A DNA stretch of 64,000 nucleotides from Neobacillus nitrireducens (GCF_030915405.1 NZ_CP133262.1:3224001-3288000); one strand, 5' to 3'; positions 28,181 to 37,767 are shown, counted from the stretch's first letter. The notes: generated from the sequence alone by a model not told the origin. Numbers and translations are program-made.

Positions 28181-29602
28181 ATGTTATTTTTAAATAAGAT
28201 ATCACAAACGAAAAAATTATTAATCAAAACAACAATCGCAACGACAATGGCTTCATCGCTTATTGCCTTTAGTAACGGTCCGGTTGCATTTGCCGACACA
28301 TTCAAATCAACCAAGGATTATGAAGTATATCTTGACGGTACATATATAGGAAATGTTGTTGATAAGGCTGTAGTCAATAAAATAATTGCTGAAAAGGTCG
28401 ATAACACGAATACTATCAGTCAACAAGTGCAGTACATTCCATATCAAGTATTTCCATCTGCTGCAAACGACCAAGAAACAGGCCAAACAATGAAGAGTAT
28501 ATTTCAACTGCAAACAGAGGCAGCGGCGATCATCATCGATGGTAAGCCCATTGTTTACGTTGATAATCAAAAAACAGCAGAAGAAGTAATGAAGAAGTTG
28601 ATCCATCAATATGTACCTGAGGAACAATTAGCAGAACTTAAGGCTAGAAAAGATTCATCTAATTCATCTCTGCCAGCATTAAAGGAAAATGAGTCTCGTT
28701 TATTGGATGTTCGATTATCAAAAGATGTTTCATTTTCTGTAGAAACGATTGTTCCAGAAAAGATTTTGACAGCTGAAGAAGCCGTATCCTTTTTACAAAA
28801 AGGTACAATAGAAGAAAAGGACTATGTGATTCAAAACGGTGATGTCCTAGAAACAATTGCCCAAAATCACAACTTAAAGATTGCGGAAATCTTAGCGATC
28901 AATCCGAGCCTAACCGAGGATACACTCTTAAAGATTGGTCAAAAAATTAATGTTACCGTTCCAAAACCGTTTATCGAAGTAATTGTTGATAAAGAAGTGC
29001 ATAAAAAGGAAGAGATTCCTTATCAAAATAAAATTGTTGAGGACTCCTCAATCCTAAAAGGCAAGACAGAGGTAAAGCAAGAGGGGAAAACTGGTTCACG
29101 TGCTGTAACGTATAAAATTTCTGAGCAAAATGGTGTCACAGTGCAGAAAGCGGAGTCAAATGTAACGACCCTTGAACAGCCTGTTGATCAAATTGTCATT
29201 AAAGGAACAAAAGTAATACCATCCCGCGGTGAAGGAAGCTTTGCTTGGCCGACTGTTGGCGGATATATTTCTAGCAAGCAGGGTCCTAGATGGGGTAGAA
29301 TGCACAAAGGAATTGATATTGCCAGACCAAGCAATAGAACGATCAAAGCAGCGGATAATGGTGTGGTTGTTTCTGCTGGCTGGGGCGGCGGATATGGTAA
29401 TAAAATTGTCATTGACCATCGCAATGGGTACCGTACGCTATATGGGCATATGTCCTCACTGAAGGTAAAGGTTGGCCAGACGGTTTCCAAAGGTTCTGCC
29501 ATTGGAATCATGGGTGCTACAGGAGATGCTACAGGAGTACACTTGCATTTTGAAGTATACAAAAACGGCAGCCTGGTAAACCCACTTTCATATTTAAGAT
29601 AA
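28181..29602 (+). CDS. secreted M23 metallopeptidase with LysM and G5 domains
   Basis: A 473-residue exported cell-wall hydrolase. A signal peptide (basic start, then TTIATTMASSLIAFSNGPVAFA) is cleaved near residue 39. A LysM domain follows at about 217-262 (YVIQNGDVLETIAQNHNLKIAEIL). A G5 domain (KEEIPYQNKIVEDSSILKGK) comes next, then a C-terminal M23 domain with zinc ligands in HKGIDIA and HLHFEVYKNG. It should cleave peptide cross-links of peptidoglycan. It lies just before walRK, whose regulon covers such hydrolases, but no clear WalR box was found. GGGAGGAAA precedes the ATG. Confidence 0.93.
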   Translation: MLFLNKISQTKKLLIKTTIATTMASSLIAFSNGPVAFADTFKSTKDYEVYLDGTYIGNVVDKAVVNKIIAEKVDNTNTISQQVQYIPYQVFPSAANDQETGQTMKSIFQLQTEAAAIIIDGKPIVYVDNQKTAEEVMKKLIHQYVPEEQLAELKARKDSSNSSLPALKENESRLLDVRLSKDVSFSVETIVPEKILTAEEAVSFLQKGTIEEKDYVIQNGDVLETIAQNHNLKIAEILAINPSLTEDTLLKIGQKINVTVPKPFIEVIVDKEVHKKEEIPYQNKIVEDSSILKGKTEVKQEGKTGSRAVTYKISEQNGVTVQKAESNVTTLEQPVDQIVIKGTKVIPSRGEGSFAWPTVGGYISSKQGPRWGRMHKGIDIARPSNRTIKAADNGVVVSAGWGGGYGNKIVIDHRNGYRTLYGHMSSLKVKVGQTVSKGSAIGIMGATGDATGVHLHFEVYKNGSLVNPLSYLR

Positions 29603-29607
29603 AAGGC

Positions 29608-29638
29608 AAGTCTCTAGATGATCCTAGAGACTTTTCTT
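29608..29638 (+). terminator. terminator after the M23 peptidase gene
   Basis: AAGTCTCTAG pairs exactly with CTAGAGACTT around six bases, followed by TTCTTATTTTT. Confidence 0.85.
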
Positions 29639-29663
29639 ATTTTTAGGATTTGGAACCTTGGCC

Positions 29664-29791
29664 GTTGATTTCCACTCCAGGCGCTTCGCTTTCCGCGGGC
29701 GGTCCGGGAAGCCTCCTCGGCGCTAGCGCCTGCGGGGTCTCCCCAGCCCCGTCCTCCCGCAGGAGTCTTCGCGCCTTCCGCTCCAATCAAC
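29664..29791. repeat. GC-rich 128-bp intergenic element with terminal inverted repeats
   Basis: This block is far richer in G+C than its surroundings. It is bounded by GTTGATT and AATCAAC, and inner near-inverted parts continue from the ends (AGGCGC near the left, GCGCCT near the right). An internal perfect palindrome, GGCGCTAGCGCC, lies at 29719-29730. No ribosome site or convincing gene lies in it. It resembles the short GC-rich dispersed repeats I recall from Bacillaceae genomes, but no second copy is in this window. The remaining gap to walR (29792-29986) is AT-rich and should hold the walR promoter. Confidence 0.7.
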
Positions 29792-29986
29792 TTGGTTGTA
29801 ATATCAACAATTACCTTCACACATTCTATTTTTTATAAATAGAAAATATTGTAATTACAATACTGCCAATTGCTGCTTTTAGGTGAATTTATACGAATAA
29901 CATGATACAGTAAACTAGTACAGTTATGACTTCTAGTAGTATTTAATTAAATAGATGAGATTGACTTACTGATAAGGAGAGATGGT

Positions 29987-30697
29987 ATGGAAAAGAAAAT
30001 TCTTGTTGTGGATGATGAAAAGCCAATTGCGGATATTCTCCAGTTCAACTTAAAAAAAGAAGGATACATTGTCTATTGTGCTTATGATGGAAATGAAGCC
30101 ATTCAGTTGGTAGATGAAATACAACCCGACTTAATCCTCCTAGATATTATGCTTCCCTTACGTGACGGAATGGAAGTATGCCGTGAAGTCCGTAAAAAGT
30201 ATGAAATGCCGATTATTATGCTGACAGCAAAAGACTCTGAAATTGACAAGGTCCTTGGACTTGAACTCGGTGCCGATGATTATGTAACGAAGCCGTTTAG
30301 CACAAGAGAATTAATTGCACGCGTAAAAGCGAATTTACGGCGCCACCAGCAGATTCTATCGCAACCGGATGCAGAGAATGAAACCAATGAAATAGAAATT
30401 GGTTCACTGACCATCCATCCGGATGCATATGTCGTTTCAAAACGCGGTGAGACAATTGAGCTTACACATCGCGAATTTGAATTGCTTTTCTATTTAGCAA
30501 AGCATATTGGACAGGTTATGACGAGGGAACACCTCCTGCAAACCGTATGGGGTTATGATTACTACGGCGATGTAAGGACGGTTGATGTAACCGTGAGAAG
30601 ATTGCGGGAAAAAATTGAGGATAGCCCAAGTCATCCAACGTGGATTGTCACACGCCGCGGGGTTGGATACTATTTGCGGAATCCTGAACAGGAGTAA
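29987..30697 (+). CDS. walR: response regulator WalR (YycF)
   Basis: OmpR-type response regulator of the essential WalRK system, controlling cell-wall hydrolases. The 236 residues have a receiver domain with phospho-acceptor Asp in LILLDIMLP (near residue 53), the conserved Lys in [10 protein letters not shown], and a C-terminal winged helix ([16 protein letters not shown] and [20 protein letters not shown]). The start [16 protein letters not shown] follows AAGGAGAG. walK follows after five bases. Confidence 0.98.
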   Translation: MEKKILVVDDEKPIADILQFNLKKEGYIVYCAYDGNEAIQLVDEIQPDLILLDIMLPLRDGMEVCREVRKKYEMPIIMLTAKDSEIDKVLGLELGADDYVTKPFSTRELIARVKANLRRHQQILSQPDAENETNEIEIGSLTIHPDAYVVSKRGETIELTHREFELLFYLAKHIGQVMTREHLLQTVWGYDYYGDVRTVDVTVRRLREKIEDSPSHPTWIVTRRGVGYYLRNPEQE

Positions 30698-30702
30698 GAG
30701 GA

Positions 30703-32529
30703 ATGAGAAAGGTTGGTTTCTTTCGCTCTTTACACGTAAAATTCGTTATCATCTATGTCCTCCTTATTCTAGTGGCCATGCAAATTATCGGCGTTTATTT
30801 TGTCAAACAGCTCGAAGAAACACTGCGGACAAACTTCCAAACGTCGTTAAAACAACGGGTTGATTTGCTTGCCTATAATATTGTTGAGGAAATGGAGAAG
30901 GAGAGAACGCCTGAAGATCCAACACTCGAAGAAGATATTAAAGGAATCCTTAGAGACTTTGATGCAGGTGATATTTCTGAGGTTCAGGTGATTGAAAATA
31001 GATCTCTTAAAATACTTGGTACTTCTCATCCCAGCAATCAAGGGGTGGTCGGGCAACGGACAACCAAACTCCAGGTGAAGCAATCCATGGTTTTGGAAGA
31101 GGACCAAAGTTCTATTAATATTGATGAACAAACAGGACATCGGATTTGGGTCCTCTCTACCCCAATTAAATCGGGTAAGAAGGTCATTGGTGCCATTTAT
31201 TTGGTGGCGAAAATTGAGAATGTTTTTGAACAAATGAAAACCATCAATGGAATTTTTGCAACAGGGACAGCGATTGCCTTATCGATTACAGCCATATTAG
31301 GGATATTATTGGCACAGACCATCACAAGGCCGATTGCCGATATGAAGAAGCAGGCCATTGCAATGACCAAAGGTAATTTTTCGAGAAAAGTAAAAGTATA
31401 CGGCAATGATGAACTTGGGACACTGGCCGTTACATTTAATAATTTAACGAAAAAGCTCCAGGAAGCACAAGCGATGACTGAAGGGGAACGCAGAAAGCTA
31501 TCCTCTGTTTTGTCTTATATGACGGATGGAGTCATTGCCACCGACCGAAAAGGCCGGGTTATTTTAATCAATGAACCGGCGGCAGAAATGCTGAATGTTT
31601 CACGTGAAACAGTGCTGACTCAGCCCATCGTATCCTTATTAGATTTGGATGATACCAATTCCTTTGAAGATTTACTAGAGGAAAAGGATTCGATCATTTT
31701 AGATTACAGTACCAAAACAGAGCGCTTTTTCCTGCGAGCTAACTTCTCTGTGATCCAAAAAGAGACGGGCTTTGTTAATGGGCTCATTGCCGTGTTGCAT
31801 GATATCACGGATCAGGAAAAAATCGAGGCGGAACGCAGAGAGTTCGTCGCCAATGTATCCCATGAACTGAGGACGCCGCTAACGACGATGAGGAGTTACC
31901 TAGAAGCTTTAGCTGATGGAGCATGGCGCGATGAGGAGATTGCCCCGAATTTCTTAGAAGTGACGCGGACCGAAACGGAAAGAATGATCCGTCTTGTCAA
32001 TGACCTGCTCCAGCTTTCAAAAATGGATAGTACGGATTACAGGTTAACGATCGAGTGGGTAAACTTTGTCGATTTCTATAATCGCATCATTGATCGGTTG
32101 GAAATGTCGAAGGAACAAAACGTTACCTTCAAACGAAAGCTTCCAAACCATGCAATATTTGTTGAAGTAGATGAAGATAAGATGACGCAGGTCCTATACA
32201 ATATTATTTCCAATGCCTTAAAATATTCACCGGAAGGCGGACAGGTTACTTTTTCGATTAAAGAAAAGGACGATAAAATTATTGTCAGCGTAAGTGACCA
32301 AGGCGTGGGAATTCCGAAAGAAAATATTGGAAAAATCTTTGACCGTTTTTATCGGGTTGATAAAGCGAGAGCAAGGAAATTAGGCGGTACGGGACTAGGT
32401 CTAGCCATTGCAAAAGAAATGGTTAATGCTCATGGCGGAGCAATCTGGGCAACCAGTGAGGAAGGAAAAGGTACAAAGATTTCCTTTTCACTTCCCTATG
32501 AACGTTCTGAAGAGGATGAATGGTCATGA
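30703..32529 (+). CDS. walK: sensor histidine kinase WalK (YycG)
   Basis: Membrane kinase that phosphorylates WalR. The 608 residues show two membrane helices (about 12-34 and 183-205) enclosing an extracellular Cache-like domain, then HAMP, PAS, HisKA with catalytic His in FVANVSHELRTPLTT, and an HATPase domain with NALKYSPEGG and GGTGLGLAIAKE. A consensus parS is embedded in the coding sequence. The end overlaps walH. Confidence 0.98.
   Translation: MRKVGFFRSLHVKFVIIYVLLILVAMQIIGVYFVKQLEETLRTNFQTSLKQRVDLLAYNIVEEMEKERTPEDPTLEEDIKGILRDFDAGDISEVQVIENRSLKILGTSHPSNQGVVGQRTTKLQVKQSMVLEEDQSSINIDEQTGHRIWVLSTPIKSGKKVIGAIYLVAKIENVFEQMKTINGIFATGTAIALSITAILGILLAQTITRPIADMKKQAIAMTKGNFSRKVKVYGNDELGTLAVTFNNLTKKLQEAQAMTEGERRKLSSVLSYMTDGVIATDRKGRVILINEPAAEMLNVSRETVLTQPIVSLLDLDDTNSFEDLLEEKDSIILDYSTKTERFFLRANFSVIQKETGFVNGLIAVLHDITDQEKIEAERREFVANVSHELRTPLTTMRSYLEALADGAWRDEEIAPNFLEVTRTETERMIRLVNDLLQLSKMDSTDYRLTIEWVNFVDFYNRIIDRLEMSKEQNVTFKRKLPNHAIFVEVDEDKMTQVLYNIISNALKYSPEGGQVTFSIKEKDDKIIVSVSDQGVGIPKENIGKIFDRFYRVDKARARKLGGTGLGLAIAKEMVNAHGGAIWATSEEGKGTKISFSLPYERSEEDEWS
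31596..31611. promoter_or_regulatory. parS: parS site within walK
   Basis: TGTTTCACGTGAAACA is a perfect 16-base palindrome and exact parS consensus. It lies about 20 kb from the spo0J parS, inside the walK PAS-coding region. It is a second Spo0J loading site near the origin. Confidence 0.93.
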
Positions 32530-33848
32530 GATACGAAAATATTAAATCAGGGATTTTAACATTTTTAGTCTTAGTTAGTATTCTTTTAACATGGAGTCTT
32601 TGGACCTACCAGCCCAATTATAAAACGATGGAAAATGGCAGCTATGTAAAAGAAGTCACAGTCAGTGAAAAACAAGAGGTTCAAAAAATTATTCGACCTG
32701 ATCAGGTATTTTATCATGTAAAAGGTCAGCATTACGGTACGAACAACACGGAAGAAATCGAAAAGATAAGTAAGGAATTAAGCAGTTGGGCCTTTTTTGA
32801 TGTAAAAAGGTATACAAGTGAAGTGAAAAATATCAAGGATTTAACCCATAGGAGTGGCAATACTGAAATTATTTTCCCGGGAGAAGTACCGATCGAATTA
32901 TACCGCAGTGTCTTAAATATTGAAGCGAAAAAAATACCTTCCTTCAACTTTAATCGAATCATTATTAATGTGGAGAATTCAGAAAAGGAAAACGGGAATG
33001 TTTATTTTGTGTCCACGGAAGACCAGCAAGTGTATATTAGCCACGTTTCCTCAGCGAATTTAACTGAATTTATACGTGATTATTATAAGAAGGCAGCGCA
33101 TTACCCACGCTATTTTGCTTATGAAGCTTCAGAATGGCGGACGATTTTCCTGCCGGAAACTGAAACTGAAATGACGACCTATAAGTATTTGCCCGTTACT
33201 CTTGATTCAGAGGAATTCAAAGATGCCCTGTTCAGTGACCCTAGTTTTGTACAAAAAAGCTCGGTACCTCCAGTTGAGGAATATACGAGCGATTCTAGTA
33301 AAATGACGGTCAACTTTGATAGCAATGTCCTTCGCTATGTCAATCCAACGGTTGAGGAGAATTATGTCAACAGTTCTTATGATTTAGTCAAACGCAGCAT
33401 TGACTTTGTGAATGAGCATGGCGGCTGGACCGACCCATATCGTTATGTTTATAAAAATGAATTCACGCACTCCGTTACCTTTCGTTTATATAACACGGAG
33501 GGCTATCCCGTCTTTAACGGGAATGGAATTTCTGAAATTAGTGAGGTGTGGGGTCGAGATGAAATCAATAAATATATTCGGCCAAACATTGCATTAGAGC
33601 TTCCGCTAACCACTGAAATGAAAAAGGTAACTCGCCCATCAGGACATGATGCACTGAAATTTATCCAGAACAAAAAGAACTTTAAGCCGAGCCTTCTTGA
33701 GGAAATGGTCCTGGGCTATTCTCTGGAAAGGGATACCGACGAGAATAAGCTAATCGTTTTAGAACCTGCCTGGTTCTATCGCTATGGCAAAACCTGGGGA
33801 CAGATTACGATGGAAGACTTAGGAGGTTTGCAGCATGGATTGGAGTAA
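32526..33848 (+). CDS. walH: WalK regulator WalH (YycH)
   Basis: YycH/WalH is a membrane-anchored extracytoplasmic protein that, with WalI, modulates WalK. The product has an N-terminal membrane helix (ILTFLVLVSILLTWSLWTY) and a large external part typical of YycH. In-frame ATGs lie at 32520 and 32526; the ribosome site AGAGG at 32511-32515 is too close to the first, so 32526 (440 residues) is preferred. It overlaps the 3' end of walK, and its own end overlaps walI by 14 bases. Confidence 0.94.
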   Translation: MRYENIKSGILTFLVLVSILLTWSLWTYQPNYKTMENGSYVKEVTVSEKQEVQKIIRPDQVFYHVKGQHYGTNNTEEIEKISKELSSWAFFDVKRYTSEVKNIKDLTHRSGNTEIIFPGEVPIELYRSVLNIEAKKIPSFNFNRIIINVENSEKENGNVYFVSTEDQQVYISHVSSANLTEFIRDYYKKAAHYPRYFAYEASEWRTIFLPETETEMTTYKYLPVTLDSEEFKDALFSDPSFVQKSSVPPVEEYTSDSSKMTVNFDSNVLRYVNPTVEENYVNSSYDLVKRSIDFVNEHGGWTDPYRYVYKNEFTHSVTFRLYNTEGYPVFNGNGISEISEVWGRDEINKYIRPNIALELPLTTEMKKVTRPSGHDALKFIQNKKNFKPSLLEEMVLGYSLERDTDENKLIVLEPAWFYRYGKTWGQITMEDLGGLQHGLE

Positions 33849-34635
33849 GATAAAAACGATTTTTATCATCACGTTTTTAATTTTAGATGTTTATCTCTTA
33901 TTTCAATTTATGAAAATCCGTGATGCCAATAAATATGAGGTCATTACGGAAGCCTCGTTTGAAGAAAAACTGAAGGCGGATGAGATCACGTATAAGGATC
34001 TTCCTAAGGATCCCATTCAAGCTCAGTATCTTAGTGCCAAGCCCAAGGTGTTTACTAAGGTGGATATTGAGAAGCTGAAGGACGAGCCTGTGGTGATTAG
34101 AGGAGCAGGGACAACCACTCTTCATGCCATTTTAGAAAAGCCTTTGCAGTTAACGGCTAAGTTTGAACCAGCCGAGCTGTCCGCCTTTTTAAATAAAAAT
34201 GTTCTTAATGGTGAGGATTACCAATTTGGTGAGAAAAGTGATAAGGATGAAACGATCACTTACTATCAACAATCAGAGAATTACCCTTTATATAAAAATA
34301 TTAATGGGATGATTACCTTTAAATTAGATGAAAAGAATGAAATTGTGTCATATGAACAGACCCTTCTAGAGGAAATGGAAAAGTTAACAGCTAAGGAAGA
34401 AATCCTTCAGCCGTTAAAGGCGATTGAAACTTTGCACCAGAAAGGGATGTTGAAGTCCAAGAGCCACATTACGAGGATAGAACTGGGCTACTCCACGCTT
34501 ATTCAGTTGGCTGCTTCCCAAGTTTTGGCGCCAACGTGGCGTTTTGAGGTCGATGGCAAGGAGAGCCTGTTTGTGAACGCATTTGAAGGGCAGATTATCC
34601 AATTTAACAGCGACGAAAATAGTAAAGTGGAGTGA
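33835..34635 (+). CDS. walI: WalK regulator WalI (YycI)
   Basis: YycI/WalI partners WalH at the membrane to control WalK. The 266 residues start MDWSKIKTIFIITFLILDVYLLFQF, a single membrane anchor. An external YycI domain follows, including ASQVLAPTWRFEVDGKESLFVNAFEGQI near the C-terminus (about residues 223-250). GGAGG lies in the end of walH. walJ follows after six bases. Confidence 0.95.
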   Translation: MDWSKIKTIFIITFLILDVYLLFQFMKIRDANKYEVITEASFEEKLKADEITYKDLPKDPIQAQYLSAKPKVFTKVDIEKLKDEPVVIRGAGTTTLHAILEKPLQLTAKFEPAELSAFLNKNVLNGEDYQFGEKSDKDETITYYQQSENYPLYKNINGMITFKLDEKNEIVSYEQTLLEEMEKLTAKEEILQPLKAIETLHQKGMLKSKSHITRIELGYSTLIQLAASQVLAPTWRFEVDGKESLFVNAFEGQIIQFNSDENSKVE

Positions 34636-34641
34636 AATAGT

Positions 34642-35436
34642 ATGTCTTTAAGTTATAGCATTCTTGCAAGCGGGAGTACAGGGAACGCCCTTTATGTGGA
34701 GTCAGATGAACATTCGTTTCTAGTGGATGCCGGGTTTAGCGGGAAGCAAATGGAGGCGCTGTTCGGTCAAATTGATCGTGATATTAGCAAGCTTTCCGGG
34801 ATATTTGTTACCCATGAACACAGTGACCATATTAAAGGAATAGGGATTCTCGCTCGTAAGTATCACTTGCCAGTCTATGCGAATGAAAAAACTTGGCGGG
34901 CGATGGAACACAACGTCGGCGCCATTCCAACAGAGCAAAAGTTTGTTTTCAATATGGAAACCGTGAAGAGCTTTGGTGCCGTTGATATTGAATCCTTCGG
35001 GGTATCACATGATGCAGCGGAACCGATGTTTTACGTTTTCCATCATGGAGGGAAGAAACTTGTCCTAATTACTGATACAGGTTATGTAAGTGACAGGATG
35101 AAAGGAACCATCTCCAATGCCGACGTGTATATTTTTGAATCCAACCATGATGTTCAAATGCTGCGGATGGGCAGATATCCATGGAACATTAAACGAAGGA
35201 TTTTAAGTGATGTTGGCCATGTTTCTAATGAGGACGCAGCCTTCGCCATGAGCGATGTAGTAGGCGACCAGACAAAGCGGATTTACCTTGCCCATTTAAG
35301 CATGGACAATAACATGAAGGACTTAGCCAAAATGGCCGTAACCCAGACGCTTCAGGAGCGAGGGCTAATTGTAGGCGAACAATTCGGGCTTTATGATACC
35401 GACCCGAAAATCCCAACTGCGTTAACTGCTGTGTAG
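34642..35436 (+). CDS. walJ: metallo-beta-lactamase fold hydrolase WalJ (YycJ)
   Basis: WalJ is a metallo-beta-lactamase-fold protein of the wal operon, thought to act on DNA as an exonuclease that couples division and wall metabolism. The 264 residues contain the metal motif [12 protein letters not shown] (about 56-67), [14 protein letters not shown] and a later conserved His in [10 protein letters not shown]. It is the fifth gene of the walRKHIJ operon and is followed by a terminator. Confidence 0.95.
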   Translation: MSLSYSILASGSTGNALYVESDEHSFLVDAGFSGKQMEALFGQIDRDISKLSGIFVTHEHSDHIKGIGILARKYHLPVYANEKTWRAMEHNVGAIPTEQKFVFNMETVKSFGAVDIESFGVSHDAAEPMFYVFHHGGKKLVLITDTGYVSDRMKGTISNADVYIFESNHDVQMLRMGRYPWNIKRRILSDVGHVSNEDAAFAMSDVVGDQTKRIYLAHLSMDNNMKDLAKMAVTQTLQERGLIVGEQFGLYDTDPKIPTALTAV

Positions 35437-35448
35437 CGTATTTTAAAA

Positions 35449-35488
35449 GAATGAAGAGCCTATTTTACAGGCACTTCATTCTTTTTTT
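35449..35488 (+). terminator. terminator of the wal operon
   Basis: AGAATGAAG and CTTCATTCT form the outer stem, with AGCCT/AGGC inside, followed by seven T. It separates htrA from walJ at the transcript level. Confidence 0.85.
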
Positions 35489-35636
35489 ATAAGATATGAA
35501 AAAACTATGAACAAAGTCGTAAGTTTTGATTAACGCAAGGTAATTATTTAGTAATTTCAAGTTGAATGAGTATAATTGTAAGTATAAGCCAAAATAAACG
35601 GTAGCAATCTTTTCGGAAAGTGAGGAATGGTGCAAA

Positions 35637-36878
35637 GTGGGTTATTATGATGATCATTCACAAAACCGCTTCAGGGAACAGAAAGGAAACAAAGCTGGAA
35701 TTTTTTTCGCAAGTGTCGTTGGTGTGATACTTGGTGCAATTTTAGTTATCATAGCTATTCCGGCCCTATCCAATCGAGGTATTCTTCCCTACCAAATTGA
35801 AACAAACGAAAATACTGCAGTTGAATCAACTACCAATGATAATCAGAATGTTATCCAAAAGCAGATTACCTATGATGTGAATACCAATACAACAAAAGCA
35901 GTTGAAAAAGCTGCAGATGCAGTTGTCGGAATCAACAACATTCAGTCCGCGAGTTTTTGGTCAGACGAAGAAGCAGGTTCATCAGGGGAAGAGGCTGCTG
36001 GTACGGGGTCAGGTGTTGTCTATAAGAAGGCTGGAGGAAAGGCCTTTGTTGTCACCAACCATCATGTCGTGGAAGGGGCAACAAAGCTGGAAGTAAGCTT
36101 TAGTGACGGCACAAAGATCCCAGCAAAACTGCTCGGCAGTGATGTTTGGACCGATTTGGCCGTGCTTGAAGTCGATGCGGATAAGATTAAAAAGGTTGCT
36201 GAATTCGGTGATTCTGATAGGTTAAAAATGGGTGAACCTGTAATCGCGATCGGTAACCCGCTTGGTGCCACCTTTTCGGGGTCGGTCACACAAGGAATTA
36301 TTTCTGGACTGAAGCGGACCATTCCTGTTGATATTAATCAGGATGGATTAATCGACTGGAATGCAGAAGTACTACAAACCGATGCAGCGATCAATCCTGG
36401 AAACAGCGGCGGTGCCTTAATTAATATTGCCGGCCAGCTAATTGGAATTAACTCGATGAAAATAGCTCAAAATGCGGTTGAAGGAATCGGTTTATCCATT
36501 CCAATTAACTCCGCACGCCCAATCATTGACGACCTTGAAAAGTTTGGTACAGTTAAACGCCCATACATGGGAGTCGATTTGAAATCAGTCTCTGAGATTC
36601 CAGCCTACTATCAAGAAGAGGCATTGAAACTGCCTCGAAATATTAATTATGGAGTTGCTTTACGACAAGTCATTCCGAATTCACCCGCAGCTCAAGCTGG
36701 AATGAAAGAGTTAGATGTTATTGTAGAGATGGACGGAGAAAAAATTAATGACGTCATCGACCTCCGAAAACACTTGTATCAGAAAAAGAAAATTGGCGAG
36801 CAAATGAAGATTAAATATTACCGTAGTGGTAAATTGAAACAAACCAGATTAACATTAACAGGAGATACAACTCAATGA
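35637..36878 (+). CDS. HtrA-type membrane serine protease (YyxA-like)
   Basis: A DegP/HtrA envelope protease, 413 residues. The short cytoplasmic start is followed by a membrane helix (GIFFASVVGVILGAILVIIAIPAL, about 21-44). The trypsin-like domain has catalytic His in VTNHHVVEGA, Asp in WTDLAVLEVD and Ser in INPGNSGGALIN, and a C-terminal PDZ domain follows. Position after walJ matches B. subtilis yyxA. The GTG at 35637 has a weak ribosome site (GTGAGG about 12 bases upstream). Confidence 0.93.
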   Translation: MGYYDDHSQNRFREQKGNKAGIFFASVVGVILGAILVIIAIPALSNRGILPYQIETNENTAVESTTNDNQNVIQKQITYDVNTNTTKAVEKAADAVVGINNIQSASFWSDEEAGSSGEEAAGTGSGVVYKKAGGKAFVVTNHHVVEGATKLEVSFSDGTKIPAKLLGSDVWTDLAVLEVDADKIKKVAEFGDSDRLKMGEPVIAIGNPLGATFSGSVTQGIISGLKRTIPVDINQDGLIDWNAEVLQTDAAINPGNSGGALINIAGQLIGINSMKIAQNAVEGIGLSIPINSARPIIDDLEKFGTVKRPYMGVDLKSVSEIPAYYQEEALKLPRNINYGVALRQVIPNSPAAQAGMKELDVIVEMDGEKINDVIDLRKHLYQKKKIGEQMKIKYYRSGKLKQTRLTLTGDTTQ

Positions 36879-36892
36879 TGCTCTATCATTAG

Positions 36893-36926
36893 CAGGAAGG
36901 TGAAGATTTCACTTTCCTGTTTTTTT
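36893..36926 (+). terminator. terminator after the htrA-type gene
   Basis: CAGGAAGGTGAA pairs with TTCACTTTCCTG (one mismatch-like G-T) and is followed by TTTTTTT. Confidence 0.85.
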
Positions 36927-37027
36927 CTATGGTATTATGTATAAGTTACAGTATCCGCTCGTATGACAGGATACTTTAAAGCAAACAATAAAATTAACGA
37001 ATATGTATAGAAAGGTTGAACTAAAAA

Positions 37028-37186
37028 ATGATTTATAGCTGTGAAGAGCATGTGGATATTGCCTTAGATGACATTGTGGATGAATTTATGACATTTCCGG
37101 TATTATCAAAAATAGATGGGGATAACTTATCAACAAGCTGTGAATATTGTCAAAATCCAGCAACATATATGGTGGCGAACAAGTGA
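37028..37186 (+). CDS. yyzF: CxxH/CxxC small protein YyzF
   Basis: A 52-residue protein of the CxxH/CxxC family located upstream of rlmH in Bacilli. It begins MIYSCEEHVDIALDD, and CEEH provides the CxxH pair. The CxxC pair CEYC lies near the C-terminus. It probably binds a metal; function unknown. AAGGTTG lies upstream of the ATG. It is short enough to be missed by gene callers. Confidence 0.88.
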   Translation: MIYSCEEHVDIALDDIVDEFMTFPVLSKIDGDNLSTSCEYCQNPATYMVANK

Positions 37187-37198
37187 TTCCATACAAGA

Positions 37199-37241
37199 TG
37201 TGGATAAAAATTGTGAATATGTGGATAACTTCTGTGGATAA
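37199..37241. promoter_or_regulatory. DnaA-box triplet between yyzF and rlmH
   Basis: Three perfect TGTGGATAA boxes lie at 37199-37207, 37220-37228 and 37233-37241, all in the same orientation. B. subtilis is known to have a stable DnaA-binding cluster at the equivalent place (yydA is rlmH). It may titrate DnaA or control rlmH. Confidence 0.85.
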
Positions 37242-37287
37242 CTTGTTTGTAAGCTGTTTGTAATCAAGTTGAAAAGGGTTGTGGATT

Positions 37288-37767
37288 GTGAATATCTCAA
37301 TTATTACGGTTGGTAAATTGAAAGAGAAATATTTAAAACAGGGTATTGAGGAATATTTAAAGCGACTAACTGCGTATGCAAAGGTAGATGTCATCGAAGT
37401 ATCTGATGAAAAAGCACCCGAAGAATTAAGTGGGTTAGAAATGATCCAGGTAAAGCAAAAAGAAGGGGAACGGATATTAGCAAAGATCAGCCAGGATACA
37501 TATGTCATTGCCTTAGCGATTCAAGGAAAATTAGGATCGTCCGAAGAACTGGCTGATTCATTAGATAAACTGGCTACCTATGGAAAAAGTAAAATTGCCT
37601 TTGTAATTGGCGGGTCATTGGGCTTAAGTGAGGAAGTCATCAAACGATCGAATGAGCAGCTATCTTTTTCACGGATGACCTTCCCCCACCAGTTGATGAG
37701 ACTAATACTCGTGGAACAGATTTACCGAGCGTTTCGGATTAATCGGGGGGAACCGTACCATAAGTAA
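37288..37767 (+). CDS. rlmH: 23S rRNA (pseudouridine-1915-N3)-methyltransferase RlmH
   Basis: RlmH is a SPOUT methyltransferase acting on pseudouridine 1915 of 23S rRNA. The 159 residues are the family length, from [20 protein letters not shown] through [13 protein letters not shown] to the C-terminal [10 protein letters not shown]. The GTG at 37288 is preferred over the in-frame TTG at 37279, as it matches the Bacillus N-terminus and has AAGGG upstream. The 3' end is the SCC attachment site in staphylococci (orfX), and the same end sequence recurs twice downstream here. Confidence 0.96.
   Translation: MNISIITVGKLKEKYLKQGIEEYLKRLTAYAKVDVIEVSDEKAPEELSGLEMIQVKQKEGERILAKISQDTYVIALAIQGKLGSSEELADSLDKLATYGKSKIAFVIGGSLGLSEEVIKRSNEQLSFSRMTFPHQLMRLILVEQIYRAFRINRGEPYHK
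37750..37767 (+). repeat. att-like core 1 at the rlmH 3' end
   Basis: GAACCGTACCATAAGTAA encodes the last RlmH codons (EPYHK stop). It matches the placement and form of the staphylococcal SCC attachment core GAAGCWTATCATAAGTAA. Copies recur at 40443-40460 and 44488-44505. To its right a short inverted repeat ATAAGCA/TGCTTAT lies at 37798-37827. The rest of the gap is the promoter and leader of the next gene. Confidence 0.75.

Noticed and set aside
32872-32885. Noc-binding site (ATTTCCCGGGAAAT-like) in walH
   Set aside because: TTTTCCCGGGAGAA matches only 11 of 14 positions; a single weak match in 64 kb is not enough.
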